Of a DNA stretch of 50,755 nt, positions 1 through 10,200 are shown one piece after another. The stretch is taken from contig RFFQ01000102.1 of assembly GCA_003697105.1 (NCBI GenBank), forward strand, positions 1-50,755, given 5' to 3'. The notes under the pieces were generated by a model. The model was not told the origin of the DNA and made no database searches. It was given only the letters and a program-made list of their open reading frames with translations. Position 1 is the stretch's first letter; every line of letters begins with the position of its first letter. This DNA comes from Gemmatimonadota bacterium (GTDB lineage: Bacteria > 4572-55 > J002). The translations under genes and the position numbers were made by a program.

Positions 1-31
1 ATTTGACGCCATATTTTTTACACCACGGTTT

Positions 32-1432
32 CTATGATTTTTCAACGGGATGGATTGGATTCAGGTTGTATTTTTGTACTTTTTGCCAGAAATTTTTCCA
101 ATCCATTTTTGCTCGACGTGCCGCCTCGCGCATATTTCCATTGGATGCTTGTAGCGCTTGTTGGATATAACCCCGTTCAAATTGAATTTTGGCTTCTTTG
201 AACGGGAGTAATTCCGCAGTTACCGGAGAGGTGGCGGCGACTTCTGGTTTAAGCGGTTCTTCCGCAAACCCGAGGTCTGGGGCATCAATCATGAGGGATT
301 CAGTCATTAAAATCGCTTTTTGAATCATGTTTTCGAGTTCCCGCACATTTCCGTGCCACGGGTGATGGATCAGATGGTGCATTGCCCGTGGGGTAAACTC
401 CCGGACGGGTTTGCCCATCTGCTCGCTGTAAATCTTTAGGAAGTGTGTTGCCAAGATGGGAATATCGGTCGGTCGCTCACGGAGCGGAGGAACGCGAATG
501 GTGATCACATTGAGCCGGTAGTAGAGGTCTTCCCGGAAGCGACCCGCGGAGACTTCTTCTTTCAACCGGCGGTTGGTTGCCGCAATAAACCGGACATCCA
601 CTTTGATGGGTTGTGCCGAACCGACGCGTCGAATTTCATTTTCCTGAATTGTGCGGAGCAACTTCACTTGCATGTTGATGTTCATCTCGCCAATTTCATC
701 CAAAAAGACCGTCCCGCCGTTACTATTTTCGATGATGCCGATGGAGTGGCGATCCGCGCCGGTAAATGCCCCTTTGACGTACCCGAACAGCTCGCTTTCA
801 AACAACGTATCCGGTAATGCCCCACAATTGACGGGGATAAACGGCATTTTAGAGCGGGCACTCAACTGGTGAATTGAGCGGGCGACCAGTTCTTTGCCCA
901 CCCCGCTTTCACCTTCAATCACGACCGGTACATCTGTTTGGGAAACAACTTCTATCTGTTTGAAGACATTCTGAATTGCTGGACTTTTGCCAATAATCAT
1001 CTGCTCCAGACCGCTTTTTTGTAGTTGCAGTTTGAGCAATGCCACTTGCCGCTCTAATTTTCCGGTTCGTAGGAGTCGCTGGGCGCGGGCTTTGATTTCT
1101 TTGAGTTCAAAGGGCTTGGAAATATAGTCATCAATACCGTATTGCAACAATTCCACCGCATGGGCGATGTTTCCATGAGCGGTAATCAACAATGTGCCGG
1201 TATAGGGCGAGCTATCGTGAACCTGCTTCAGGATTTCATCCCCGGAAATATGGGGTAGTTTGTAGTCCGAAATAACGATGTCGTACACGTCCTGATTGAC
1301 CTTTTTCAAACCCTCTTTGCCGTCGGCGGCGGTATGAACTTCGTATTTTTCAAAGGTAAATAGGTCCTTAAGGGTATCCAGAATATCGGGATCATCTTCA
1401 ATGATTAACAATTTCGGGGTATGTGGTTTCAT
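32..1432 (-). CDS. Sigma-54-dependent response regulator (NtrC/PilR family)
   Basis: This is a three-domain activator that contacts sigma-54 RNA polymerase. It has an N-terminal receiver (acidic DD in IIEDDPDI, phosphoacceptor Asp in VISDYKLP, Lys in ISKPFE). A central AAA+ ATPase follows, with Walker A GESGVGKE, the sigma-54 contact loop GAFTGA and Walker B VFLDEIGE. The C-terminus is a Fis-type HTH (GNMREAARRAK) whose recognition helix (DWKNFWQKV) is less typical than usual. The length, 466 residues, fits the family. The ATG at 1432 overlaps the kinase stop in TGATG; a GTG one codon upstream at 1435 is equally well placed behind GGAG. It is the partner of the upstream kinase, and the pilin operon about 12 kb away carries a sigma-54 promoter, so pilus control is the likely role. 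The family call is firm; the target is inferred. Confidence 0.93.
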   Translation of the reverse strand: MKPHTPKLLIIEDDPDILDTLKDLFTFEKYEVHTAADGKEGLKKVNQDVYDIVISDYKLPHISGDEILKQVHDSSPYTGTLLITAHGNIAHAVELLQYGIDDYISKPFELKEIKARAQRLLRTGKLERQVALLKLQLQKSGLEQMIIGKSPAIQNVFKQIEVVSQTDVPVVIEGESGVGKELVARSIHQLSARSKMPFIPVNCGALPDTLFESELFGYVKGAFTGADRHSIGIIENSNGGTVFLDEIGEMNINMQVKLLRTIQENEIRRVGSAQPIKVDVRFIAATNRRLKEEVSAGRFREDLYYRLNVITIRVPPLRERPTDIPILATHFLKIYSEQMGKPVREFTPRAMHHLIHHPWHGNVRELENMIQKAILMTESLMIDAPDLGFAEEPLKPEVAATSPVTAELLPFKEAKIQFERGYIQQALQASNGNMREAARRAKMDWKNFWQKVQKYNLNPIHPVEKS

Positions 1433-4083
1433 CACCGGTTGTCTCCGTTGGTAGCGTGGTTTTCAGTGGGTTGGTAAGGGAAACGAATCGTAAAGGTGGT
1501 GCCTTCATGTTCTTTGCTAGTGAGGGTGATCGTGCCCTGATGTAGCTCGACCCCTTGCTGAATGATGGTCAAGCCTAAGCCGGTACCGCTAATTGTGCCG
1601 ACATTTTCGCCGCGATAAAAAGACTCAAATAGTTTTTCCTGATCGGCTTCCGGGATGCCGATCCCCTCATCCGTGACCGAGAGCCGCACATCTTCCCCTT
1701 CCCGGGCGAGGGTGAGATAGATGGATGTGCCGGATTCTGAGTACTTTATGGCATTGGAAAGCAGATTGGCAATGATGTGGTGCATTAGGTTTTCGTCAAC
1801 GTAAGCTTGGCTGAGTTCTCCGGTAGCTTCATAATGCAGGTGGTGATTTTTGCCTTGCGTCAACTGAAATTCGTGTACCAAACTTTCACCCAGTTCTGCC
1901 AGATCGATTCGTTTTGGCTTAAATTCCAGTTTACCGGCTTCGGCGCGACCCACCAGCAAGACTTGTTCTAGGAGGCGGGTAATATAGTTGACCGATTTCC
2001 GAATCCGGTTGAAGTACTTTGTCTTTTTCGCCGCATCCATTTGGTCGGCGTATTCTTCCAAGACATCGTTGGCGGCAGAAATAGCGGTTAATGGTGTGCG
2101 GAATTCGTGAGATGCTAAGGAGACAAAGCGGGTTTTTAACTGGCTCAGTTCTTTTTCCTTTTTCAGTGCTTCATTTAATTCGCGGGTGCGTTCTGCCACT
2201 TTTTTTTCCAGTTCTGCGGCGAAGGATTTTAGCGCTTCTTGTGCCTGTTTTTGCTCGGTAACATCCCGATTTAGCCCGATATTGCCGATCCAGTTGCCGT
2301 TGTTGTCATACAGGCGGGAGATCACGCTGTAGGTGATGCGGTGTTGCCCGGATTTGGTAATCACCGGTAATTCGCCTTCCCAAACACCCTCTCGATTCAA
2401 GCCTTCAAAGATGCGACGGGTGATGTCAGCGGCTTGATCCGGTGGATTCAGAAATTCGCACGTCCGGTTTAGCATTTCTGCTCGCGACCAGCCGTAAAGC
2501 CGCTCAGTGGCGGGGTTCAGGTCCACGGTGACGCCGTTGAGATCACTGATAATCACGGCTTCATTAATGCTTTCATAGACAAAATTTCGGAGTCGGAGCC
2601 GTTCCTCGATTCGTTTCCGTTCGGTAATGTCACGGATAATCCCAATAGTGCCAATGGGTTGTGGTTTGTTCCCCGGGGATATATTGGGGTCGTATAAAGG
2701 GCGGGTAATGACTTCGCCGTATTTCTGATTGGATTCAAGGGCATCTACATGGGTTTCTCGGGAGGCTTCTTCCGTCAATAACCGGATTTCAACGTGGCGT
2801 GATGCTTCTTCGGATTGCGCCGGTGAGTCTGTCACCAGTTTTGAGGCATCTTGGGGATGAATGAGCGTTGTGATTGGTTGCCCGATCAATTGTGCCGGCG
2901 AAAATCCCAGTTGCTCGACCGCGCGGTTGATAAAGGTAATCCGGTGGTCACAATCTACCCGGTAAACAATATCCGGTAGGGTTTCCATCAAGGTTTTATA
3001 CTTTTCTTCACTGGATCGCAAGGCGTGATCGGCGGACTCTAAATCTGCCAACATCCGGTTGATGGAATCTGCCAAGGCTTGTAGCTCATCCCCGCCGCTC
3101 ATGTGAATCCGGGCGGATAAATCTTGGCGGGTACCGATCTGGGTCACTTGTTGGGTCAGATTCAGGAGCCGGGAGAGCACGAATTTTTCCAAAATCACGT
3201 AGATGGCGATCAAAAATGTGACAATGACAACTGCCAGAGACCACAAAAAATAGCGGATTGCTTGCCGGGTTTGTTGGTAAATAGTCCGCAAGCTATCCAC
3301 TCGTAAGATCAAGCTAGGGTTGCCTTGAATATCCTCCAACAAGATATATCCCCCCAGTGCGACACCATAAAGGGGGTGGACGAAGATCGCGGTACGGTCG
3401 TTTAAAAGCGCCTGTTTTGCCTGCCGGAAATCATCTGGAATCAAAACATCATCCACCGGATAGATCGAAAGGGTGGTCAGCGTTTCTGCCGAAAAGCGGT
3501 CTATCACCGGCTCGGTCAAAACGCGCCCAAGCATCAGGGTGCCGCGGATTGGACCTTCGTCTTCACTGGTGATGATCGGGCGAGATGCTACCATCAGGGG
3601 AGTGTTGTTGTTCGATACAAAGCCGGCAACGCTACTTTGTGGGTTTGAGTGGTCGAGTAATACGGGATTCCGTACCAACAAGGTTTGGAGCAATGACTCG
3701 TCTAGCGGAATTTCGGTTGAATCGATCAAATCATAGGCTTTTCCGGCGACCAGAGACAAATTTTCGTCCAGAATCAACAGGAAATTGAGTCGAGACCCCG
3801 TGAACGTTTGATCCACTAGGTTGGAGGCGACATATTCGGGATTATGATCGTGCACAAATTGGTAAGTATCATCCCATGCGGCCCAATCATACGCCAAACG
3901 GTTCAAGTTCTCGACCTCTTCTTGAAGGGTTTTAGCGACCCGTTGCACGTTTCGTCGGGTGATCTGCCGTTCGACTTCTTCAAAATTTTGGATGATGATC
4001 GTCTGTGCCGAAAAATAAAGTATGACCAGTAATGCGGTGAGGGTCAAACTGACAATCAAAAATGTTTTGCGATGAAGGCTCAT
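1432..4083 (-). CDS. Membrane sensor histidine kinase (CHASE4-HAMP-PAS-PAS-HisKA-HATPase)
   Basis: An 883-residue sensor kinase. A short N-terminal membrane helix (about residues 8-28) precedes a periplasmic domain with the CHASE4-like motif DWAAWDDTYQFV. A second helix lies near residues 280-300 and is followed by HAMP. Two PAS domains follow, starting near SSEEKYKTLMETLPD and RNFVYESINEAVIIS. A coiled-coil linker leads to the H-box FVSLASHEFRTPLTA and a HATPase with N box NLLSNAIKYS, G1 DEGIGIPE and G2 GTGLGLTI. It shares a stop/start overlap with the response regulator and follows a lipoprotein gene, so the three genes are probably one operon. The extracytoplasmic CHASE4 domain suggests an external signal; PAS domains may add an intracellular one. 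The ligand is unknown. Confidence 0.93.
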   Translation of the reverse strand: MSLHRKTFLIVSLTLTALLVILYFSAQTIIIQNFEEVERQITRRNVQRVAKTLQEEVENLNRLAYDWAAWDDTYQFVHDHNPEYVASNLVDQTFTGSRLNFLLILDENLSLVAGKAYDLIDSTEIPLDESLLQTLLVRNPVLLDHSNPQSSVAGFVSNNNTPLMVASRPIITSEDEGPIRGTLMLGRVLTEPVIDRFSAETLTTLSIYPVDDVLIPDDFRQAKQALLNDRTAIFVHPLYGVALGGYILLEDIQGNPSLILRVDSLRTIYQQTRQAIRYFLWSLAVVIVTFLIAIYVILEKFVLSRLLNLTQQVTQIGTRQDLSARIHMSGGDELQALADSINRMLADLESADHALRSSEEKYKTLMETLPDIVYRVDCDHRITFINRAVEQLGFSPAQLIGQPITTLIHPQDASKLVTDSPAQSEEASRHVEIRLLTEEASRETHVDALESNQKYGEVITRPLYDPNISPGNKPQPIGTIGIIRDITERKRIEERLRLRNFVYESINEAVIISDLNGVTVDLNPATERLYGWSRAEMLNRTCEFLNPPDQAADITRRIFEGLNREGVWEGELPVITKSGQHRITYSVISRLYDNNGNWIGNIGLNRDVTEQKQAQEALKSFAAELEKKVAERTRELNEALKKEKELSQLKTRFVSLASHEFRTPLTAISAANDVLEEYADQMDAAKKTKYFNRIRKSVNYITRLLEQVLLVGRAEAGKLEFKPKRIDLAELGESLVHEFQLTQGKNHHLHYEATGELSQAYVDENLMHHIIANLLSNAIKYSESGTSIYLTLAREGEDVRLSVTDEGIGIPEADQEKLFESFYRGENVGTISGTGLGLTIIQQGVELHQGTITLTSKEHEGTTFTIRFPYQPTENHATNGDNR

Positions 4084-4125
4084 GCACGTTTACTATGGGT
4101 TGCTTTACTGAATGCAAGAATTGAG

Positions 4126-4572
4126 TTACTCACCGGTTGTTTCGCTGGGTGGTGCCATATCGAGATAGCTACCGTCAAACGGTTCGAGACCGAGGTCGGT
4201 CACCAGTAACTTACCGGTGGATTCGTCCACAACAATATCAAGCCGTCCTTGATACCGCTTACCATTACGGGTCATATCCTGTATTGCCCATTGGTACACT
4301 GTCCAATTATCCACTTCTACATTATCGGATCCTAAATACATAAACTGGATGTTCTGAGCAGATTCTAGCTTTTCCTGCAAATCGGCGAAAGCTTCTTTAT
4401 CGGCATCTTTTCCGAGGAGTGTTTTGGCTTGGTCAAACGCTTGTTCTGCTAATACCAATCGGGCAAATTTTTGCACCCGATTTTCGGCCGATTTTTTTGC
4501 GGAGAACATTTCACAGCCAATGGTACTTCCCAGTAGGGCTAACATTAGGCTAAGGATTAGATACGGTCTCAT
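4126..4572 (-). CDS. Small lipoprotein upstream of the sensor kinase
   Basis: A 148-residue secreted lipoprotein: a hydrophobic signal (MRPYLILSLMLALLGSTIGC) ends in a lipobox-like sequence with Cys20. The body is mixed alpha/beta with a Lys/Asp/Glu-rich stretch and no family I recognise. The start at 4572 has GAGGAG seven bases upstream; the frame is open further upstream, but that would bury the signal peptide inside a longer N-terminus. It is the first gene after the promoter at 4623-4652 and sits 42 bp before the kinase, so it may modulate the kinase's periplasmic CHASE4 domain. That functional link is inference from position only. Confidence 0.75.
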   Translation of the reverse strand: MRPYLILSLMLALLGSTIGCEMFSAKKSAENRVQKFARLVLAEQAFDQAKTLLGKDADKEAFADLQEKLESAQNIQFMYLGSDNVEVDNWTVYQWAIQDMTRNGKRYQGRLDIVVDESTGKLLVTDLGLEPFDGSYLDMAPPSETTGE

Positions 4573-4611
4573 AGGGAACTCCTCAAGCGGGTTGAAGTGT
4601 TGAATACGCGG

Positions 4612-4646
4612 GATATGCCATAAGCATAACTGCCATCCGGCATATC
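4612..4646 (-). promoter_or_regulatory. Inverted repeat flanking the -10 box (operator-like)
   Basis: Perfect 8-bp arms GATATGCC (4612-4619) and GGCATATC (4639-4646) are separated by 19 bp. One arm abuts the -35 box and the other sits just past the -10 box. The geometry suits a dimeric regulator that would block or modulate the promoter. A hairpin role is less likely because most of it is not transcribed. Confidence 0.45.
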
Positions 4647-4652
4647 TGTCAA
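4623..4652 (-). promoter_or_regulatory. Sigma-70-type promoter of the lipoprotein-kinase-regulator operon
   Basis: On the minus strand a perfect -35 TTGACA (4652-4647) is followed by an 18-bp spacer and -10 TATGCT (4628-4623), 50 bp before the lipoprotein start. It lies just downstream of the pilin-operon terminator, so the two-component genes probably have their own transcription start. Confidence 0.6.
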
Positions 4653-4671
4653 TTTTTATTTGTTGGTACAC

Positions 4672-4708
4672 AAATGCCCGGCAGAACCCTTTGCTCTACC
4701 GGGCATTT
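4672..4708 (-). terminator. Hairpin terminator at the end of the pilin operon
   Basis: A perfect 10-bp stem, AAATGCCCGG (4672-4681) with CCGGGCATTT (4699-4708), closes a 17-base loop 31 bp after the last pilin-operon stop codon. The U-run is short (TTTGTG), so it may be a moderate terminator or a 3'-end stabiliser. Confidence 0.6.
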
Positions 4709-4739
4709 CCCCGTACCTATCATTTGATACCGGTAAATA

Positions 4740-7157
4740 TTAGTGTTCCAGATATTGTAAGATATTTACTTTACTGTCGCCGGGGAACAGTTGAACAATC
4801 GTTTCAATTTCGCGGGTGGTTTGGTCGCGGGGATTGGTGTAGTGGGCGGATAGGGCAATTTTAGAACCACCGACATTATTGAATTGATAGACTTGTACTT
4901 CCTGATTGATACTACCGGTACGGCGAGCATCGGCGCCATTATTGGTTGCCCCAATCACCTCTTGGTAGCCATCACCGTTCAAGTCGGTCACCAGCATTCT
5001 ATTGCCGAATCCACGTTTATTTCCGGTCTGGTTGGGTCCGCAATTGGCACCGTCGGAATCGCAAGGATATAGAGTTAAACTCCCGACACTCTTTAATTTG
5101 CCATCAGCCGTTGATCCAAAGGCGGCGAATCCGGCGGCAGTACCATCGTATGATGTCCCGCTGGCAATTTCCAAACCGGGGATTTCGGGGTCCATCTCCA
5201 CAAAAACAGGCGTTCCGTTGATTCCGCCGGGAACACCCAAATCGATGCGGTAGGAAATCGGTCGATCTTCTCCATTGGGTTTAATTGCGTACCGGTAGTG
5301 CCCTTGATGATCTTTTTTCACATTATTGTTGGAGTAAAAATAGGTTGCTGTGAGGGCATCCTGCCAATCCAGATTTGCCCAATCCGCGCCTTTGTAATCA
5401 GCGGAGCTGGATTTTAAGTGCCGCTCAAAGGCGACATTGACCACGTAGAGCAAACCGGCGGAGGTCTGGATCATGATTTCCAGTAAGTCTTCCGGTACTT
5501 CTTGGGGGTCTCGATTGCCCACACCCGGCGGATGCTGTGCAAATAACTGTCCCGGGTCCACCGTGTTATCGGCATTGGCAGCGGCGGGCCACAAGGGAAT
5601 CCGGATATCATCTGCCACGTGGACATCCGTATCGTTTTTGTCGCCGTCCCAGTTGAGGTCGGCATCCAGAGCGACCTCATTCAAGACCATATCTTGATCG
5701 TCTAAGACTACCGCATGAGTGGAGGCTTCGTAGGAACGACCTCCAAACTGGGAACCGGAGTTAAAGGTGGCAATGATTTCCAAATCACCGTCACCGTCCA
5801 AATCCCAACTGGTCATGTGGTTATCCCCCACGAAGTCATCACTGGTATTGACCCGGTCGGGTATCAGATTACCGTTACCATCGGTCAGGAGCGAGCCATC
5901 CCCATCGGCTTGAGTTTGCAACCCGACCCGATACGTCCAACGGGGTTCTCGAAGATTCCACGGATTGGGGTCTGCCCCGTCATAACAGTGAATAAAATGT
6001 CCGTCATTAACAATAATATCACTCACACCGTCCCCCGTTACATCAGCAACGACTGGTTTTGCCACAAAATGTCCCCGTGAGGAAGAGGCATTACCGACAT
6101 CATCCGGGTGAATTTGCCCGCTTCCGTAGGTTTTGGCATTAATAACACCTAATGACGTCATGGTACCATCGCTGTTTTTCGAGAGAATTTCCAGTGAATT
6201 GCCGGAGGGGACGATCAGCTCATCGCCGGGTATGGAGGCATCAACGTTCCCGACTTCCAAATCCCACCAACTGGGTTGGGATGAATTTATTTGATAGGAT
6301 GCTGAAAGAATCGGGGGTTCCGTGCTATTCAAGCGGGTGTAAACATAAACATTTGTTCCATTATCACCGGTATCTTTAAAGATCAGGTCTTCGGCACCAT
6401 CTCCATCGATATCCGGTAATATTTCTTTAATCGAGCCGTCGGAAAGCATTACTTTTTTGGTCACAAAATTGCCTCGAATATCGGGGTTGCCCGGTACATC
6501 TAACCAAGGGTCGCCAATTTGTTCCAGATTATAGCACCCATCCGGACCTTGTTTAAACACATACTTCCGAATTTCCCCTTCGCTGGATGCCACCAAAATG
6601 GCTTTGTAGCAGGTGGACGGGCGATTGATGTCTTCACATTCATCGATCACAATCGGCGCTGTGAAAATATTCCCATATACCTGAGAGACATCATCCATGC
6701 AAGCATTTGTTGCGGTTTTTGCGACGGTCCCTTGAATACCCATTAAGCCCACCCAAATGGTATCATTCACACCATCTGATCCGGTGAGAACAATTTCCAG
6801 GGTATCCGGCGTGGGGGAGCCATATTCATCATTGCCCAGTAAACTTTCGTACAATTCGGTAACGCCATAAAATTCTTTATCCGTGACGGGGTCGGTATCT
6901 TTGGTTAGGGGATGGGGGTAGGTTTCATCACCGTACATAATCAAGCGAATGGCTTCTTCGATACCGGCTTCGGCGGTGTAGTAGGCTTGTGCCCCTTTGG
7001 CTTGATTATCCGCAATCCGGCTTTCGGTAGAGGTCATCATCAAAAATGCGGTCGCTAACAGAGAAAGGATAATCATAAACAGCAGAGCCATGACCAGCGC
7101 GGAGCCGCTTTCCTGAGAAACATACCAATGCGTCTTTCGCGAATGAGTCCATCTCAT
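4740..7157 (-). CDS. PilX-like pilus protein carrying an FG-GAP/VCBS-repeat domain
   Basis: The N-terminus has the PilX pattern: a basic segment, then GSALVMALLFMIILSLLATAF, then TESRIADNQAKGAQAYYTAEAGIEEA, typical of type IV pilus assembly/minor pilin proteins. The remaining roughly 700 residues hold calcium-binding-like FG-GAP/VCBS motifs (DIDGDGAEDLIF, DVTGDGVSDIIV, DLDGDGDLEIIA, DLNGDGYQEVIG), which predict a beta-propeller. The start at 7157 is set by AAGGAG eight bases upstream; an earlier in-frame start would lie in a hairpin. At 805 residues it is several times longer than ordinary PilX (about 200). It is last in the four-gene pilin operon, so it is probably a pilus-tip or surface component comparable in design to PilY1-type propellers. 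Confidence 0.85.
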   Translation of the reverse strand: MRWTHSRKTHWYVSQESGSALVMALLFMIILSLLATAFLMMTSTESRIADNQAKGAQAYYTAEAGIEEAIRLIMYGDETYPHPLTKDTDPVTDKEFYGVTELYESLLGNDEYGSPTPDTLEIVLTGSDGVNDTIWVGLMGIQGTVAKTATNACMDDVSQVYGNIFTAPIVIDECEDINRPSTCYKAILVASSEGEIRKYVFKQGPDGCYNLEQIGDPWLDVPGNPDIRGNFVTKKVMLSDGSIKEILPDIDGDGAEDLIFKDTGDNGTNVYVYTRLNSTEPPILSASYQINSSQPSWWDLEVGNVDASIPGDELIVPSGNSLEILSKNSDGTMTSLGVINAKTYGSGQIHPDDVGNASSSRGHFVAKPVVADVTGDGVSDIIVNDGHFIHCYDGADPNPWNLREPRWTYRVGLQTQADGDGSLLTDGNGNLIPDRVNTSDDFVGDNHMTSWDLDGDGDLEIIATFNSGSQFGGRSYEASTHAVVLDDQDMVLNEVALDADLNWDGDKNDTDVHVADDIRIPLWPAAANADNTVDPGQLFAQHPPGVGNRDPQEVPEDLLEIMIQTSAGLLYVVNVAFERHLKSSSADYKGADWANLDWQDALTATYFYSNNNVKKDHQGHYRYAIKPNGEDRPISYRIDLGVPGGINGTPVFVEMDPEIPGLEIASGTSYDGTAAGFAAFGSTADGKLKSVGSLTLYPCDSDGANCGPNQTGNKRGFGNRMLVTDLNGDGYQEVIGATNNGADARRTGSINQEVQVYQFNNVGGSKIALSAHYTNPRDQTTREIETIVQLFPGDSKVNILQYLEH

Positions 7158-7198
7158 GTCTCTTCTCCTTAAACACTTCGGGTATTGGCAGGGTTGAA

Positions 7199-7219
7199 GG
7201 GCAAACACTTTGTTTGCCC
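7199..7219 (-). promoter_or_regulatory. Intercistronic hairpin between the two large pilin genes
   Basis: A perfect 8-bp stem GGGCAAAC/GTTTGCCC with a 5-base loop lies between the stop of the giant PilW-like gene and the ribosome binding site of the PilX-like gene. There is no U-run on the minus strand, so an mRNA processing or stability element is more likely than termination. On the plus strand it is followed by a T-rich stretch, but no plus-strand gene ends here. Confidence 0.45.
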
Positions 7220-7238
7220 CATTTTATTAATTTTCCGT

Positions 7239-10200
7239 TTAGCGACAGGTGATAATCGCTACATAATTATTAGATTGGTTATCTTTCAAGCCAGGTAACT
7301 CAACCAATTCACCCATGTTATAATCATTGGCAAAAAGATAATATACATCGCCTGAAACACCCAGCTCATCGGGGAGCAAGTTCCAATTGCTTAACCATGA
7401 GGGGGTGTTTGCGTCCTGAGGTTTGGCGACAATTACCGTGATGTTTCGATCGGCGGTGAATTCGATCAACGTGGTATTCCAATGAACATTTGCGTCTGAA
7501 TTGGCGGTTTTAATCCACAGCCCATCTCGAACCGATGCCGGCATGGAGGTCACCCGGTAATTGAAGTCGTCAATGTAGATGGAACTTCCCGTGAGCATAT
7601 TTGCCGTATAATATGGCATCGGGTAGGACGACCCCGGTGATAAATCTGTGTACGAAATTTGATCCGTACAATTTTCATCCCGTGGAACCGGACAGACCCA
7701 GAAATTTTTGAACTGGACTTTCGATCGGTCCCCGTTTTTAAGACCAATAATGGAGGCATCAATATTCATTGTGTCCCCGACGACGATCATCCAGCCGGGT
7801 TCAGCGACGCCTTCTTCCCACGCTTTGGCGTATAAACGTTCCCCTTGCACCCGTAGTTTGATGAAATACCATGTGTTTAGTAAGGATTCATCCGGCATAT
7901 CTGCCATGTTTGCCAGACCGACGTTCCAATCCGAGGAACCCAATGTTCCGGAAAAGGTATCTTCGGACATCAGGAACATTTTATCCTTGGTAAAGAGCAA
8001 GGAGTTGAAATCGTAGTTGGTATAATCGTTGTACCGGAAGATAATCCCAACCCCATCTTTGGGTAAATCAGAGCGGCTGTTGGGAGAATTGGTGATACGC
8101 ATCATGGTACGGATTTCATACCCGTCGCTGGTCAGTGGGGTCGAAAAGGTATAAATATCGTTCGACCCACTATACCGGTTGGAGTAATAGGTGCTATCCG
8201 CTGGATTGGTTGACCACCAACTATCATTGGATTCCGTAAAGCCCAACGGCGTGCTTCCGCTGGTGAAATCATCGTGATAGATATACGGTGTACACCACAT
8301 ATCTTTTTCTGTAGGGATGGCGCCTCCATCATCTTCATAACTGGCGGGGCAAATGACAAAGTCATCCACCAGAATGTAGCCTCTATTAGGGTCACTTCCA
8401 CTGGCAGCGGCATAAATCCCTGGGGAACCGGTCAAAATCCGGTCATCGTAAGTCTCCAGAATCCAGGAGCCGGGTTCACCTAAGCCCTCGCGCCACCATT
8501 TTGCCTGATGTCGCTGTACCGGGATACCGTTTTTCTCCGTCCGGGTGACTTTGTATTTTACCCAATACCATTCGCCATTAACCGGTACAAAATCTTGCCG
8601 GTACCGGTCACCGGACTCATTTTGGTTATTTGCGTTTGTCCACGATCCATTGACCCGGCCTCGAATTTGGGCATAATTGCTTTCAAAAACTAAGCGCCAG
8701 AAATTATTTTCATCTTCATAACCAAAAATCAGCCCTTTGTAAGAGGATTCTTCTGGGAATTGGATTCGGGCTTTAATGTAGTATTCATCCCCCACGACAC
8801 TGGGTACCCAGGCGGCACCAACGCCACCACCCCCACAGCCGGAACGGGCATGGAAGTAACCGTTACAATTATCATACGGGTCGGTTTCTACCCGCCAACC
8901 CCCGCCATTGCTACACTCAGGTTTGGAGTAATACTGCCAGTCGTCATTTGTTGCCCAGGCACTGGTAATGTACCCCTGATTAAAATCATCTACGAACAAA
9001 GGATTGTCACAGATTTGGAATTGGGGTGCTGAGGTGCCCTCCACCAATACTTGCACGGTATCTGCCGCAAAACAACCTTCTGGGTTGTAGGCGCGGACTT
9101 CTATGGTCACAAAACCGCCACAGGTCGCGGGGGGCCAGTTATAGGTCAGGGTTTCTACTCCGTTGGGAGTACCATCAAATGCCATTGTGTAGGTATCGGG
9201 GTTGCCGTCACCATCCTCATCAATACTGAAGATGAATTCCACCTCACTGACATAACTGGTACCGGAGAGGTTCACATTAATGGGGGTTGATGTCCCTTCA
9301 CTACCGCCGATAATGGGGGCATGATTCGGATACGATTCGGGTGAGGTAATTTCCACGGTGGCGGGTACACAGGGTGCCCGATAGACGAAAAAGTCATCCG
9401 CACAGCCATCCTCACCGGCGTAGATTCCGGCGGCGCCCCAGAGCAAGGCATCCGGTGCCCACGCCTGACCGGAACGCCAACTGGCGATATCATCCCACGT
9501 AATGTGATGATCCCACGAATTCCGATCCGCTGGAGGGGTACCGCTATCATCACCAGGGAACCAGACATAGATGTTGTCGTCCAACACCCGGATAGCCATG
9601 CGCCACCAGTTGAAGTATTCGCTCACGGTTGAAGGTGTCGGGTTCTCGGGATCGTAAGGGTTACCTTGCTCACCGTTAAAACTACCATCTGGGTCCATCC
9701 AATTGAGGGTCTCTAGCGTGTGGTAGGTTTCTTCGTTTTGATATTCGACCAGTAGATCCAGTGTATAACTCGTTTTGTTTTGCCGCCGGACCACCACCGC
9801 GATGTAATTGTCCCGATTTTGCAAACGGGCAATTAACCCCATTTGGTGAATACTGCCGGAATAATCTTTGTCGGGATCGCCTTTTAGACGAGCGATGACA
9901 ATGTAATCATCATTATAATCCGTCTGGTATTTTTCTTCATCTTTTACGGCTCGTCGTTCGTCGTTCCACATGCTACCGTTGTAATAATAGACCCGATTGT
10001 TACAAAAAGCGTCATTACAGGCGACGTTCGTGGGTCCGGTAGCCGGAACGCCTTTCACGTCCCAGCGGCTGCTACTGGATAGGTCGCGCCAGTCGGAAGA
10101 GCGGGGATATTGCCAAAAACTTTCCTGCCGGTCGGTGAAATTATCGGCAACAATAATATTTTCTTCTGCTACGTTCAATTCAGACCACGTGGCACCTTCA

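Noticed and set aside
443-817. Plus-strand reading frame inside the response-regulator gene
   Set aside because: It mirrors the coding bias of the opposite gene, has no ribosome binding site and makes no recognisable domain.
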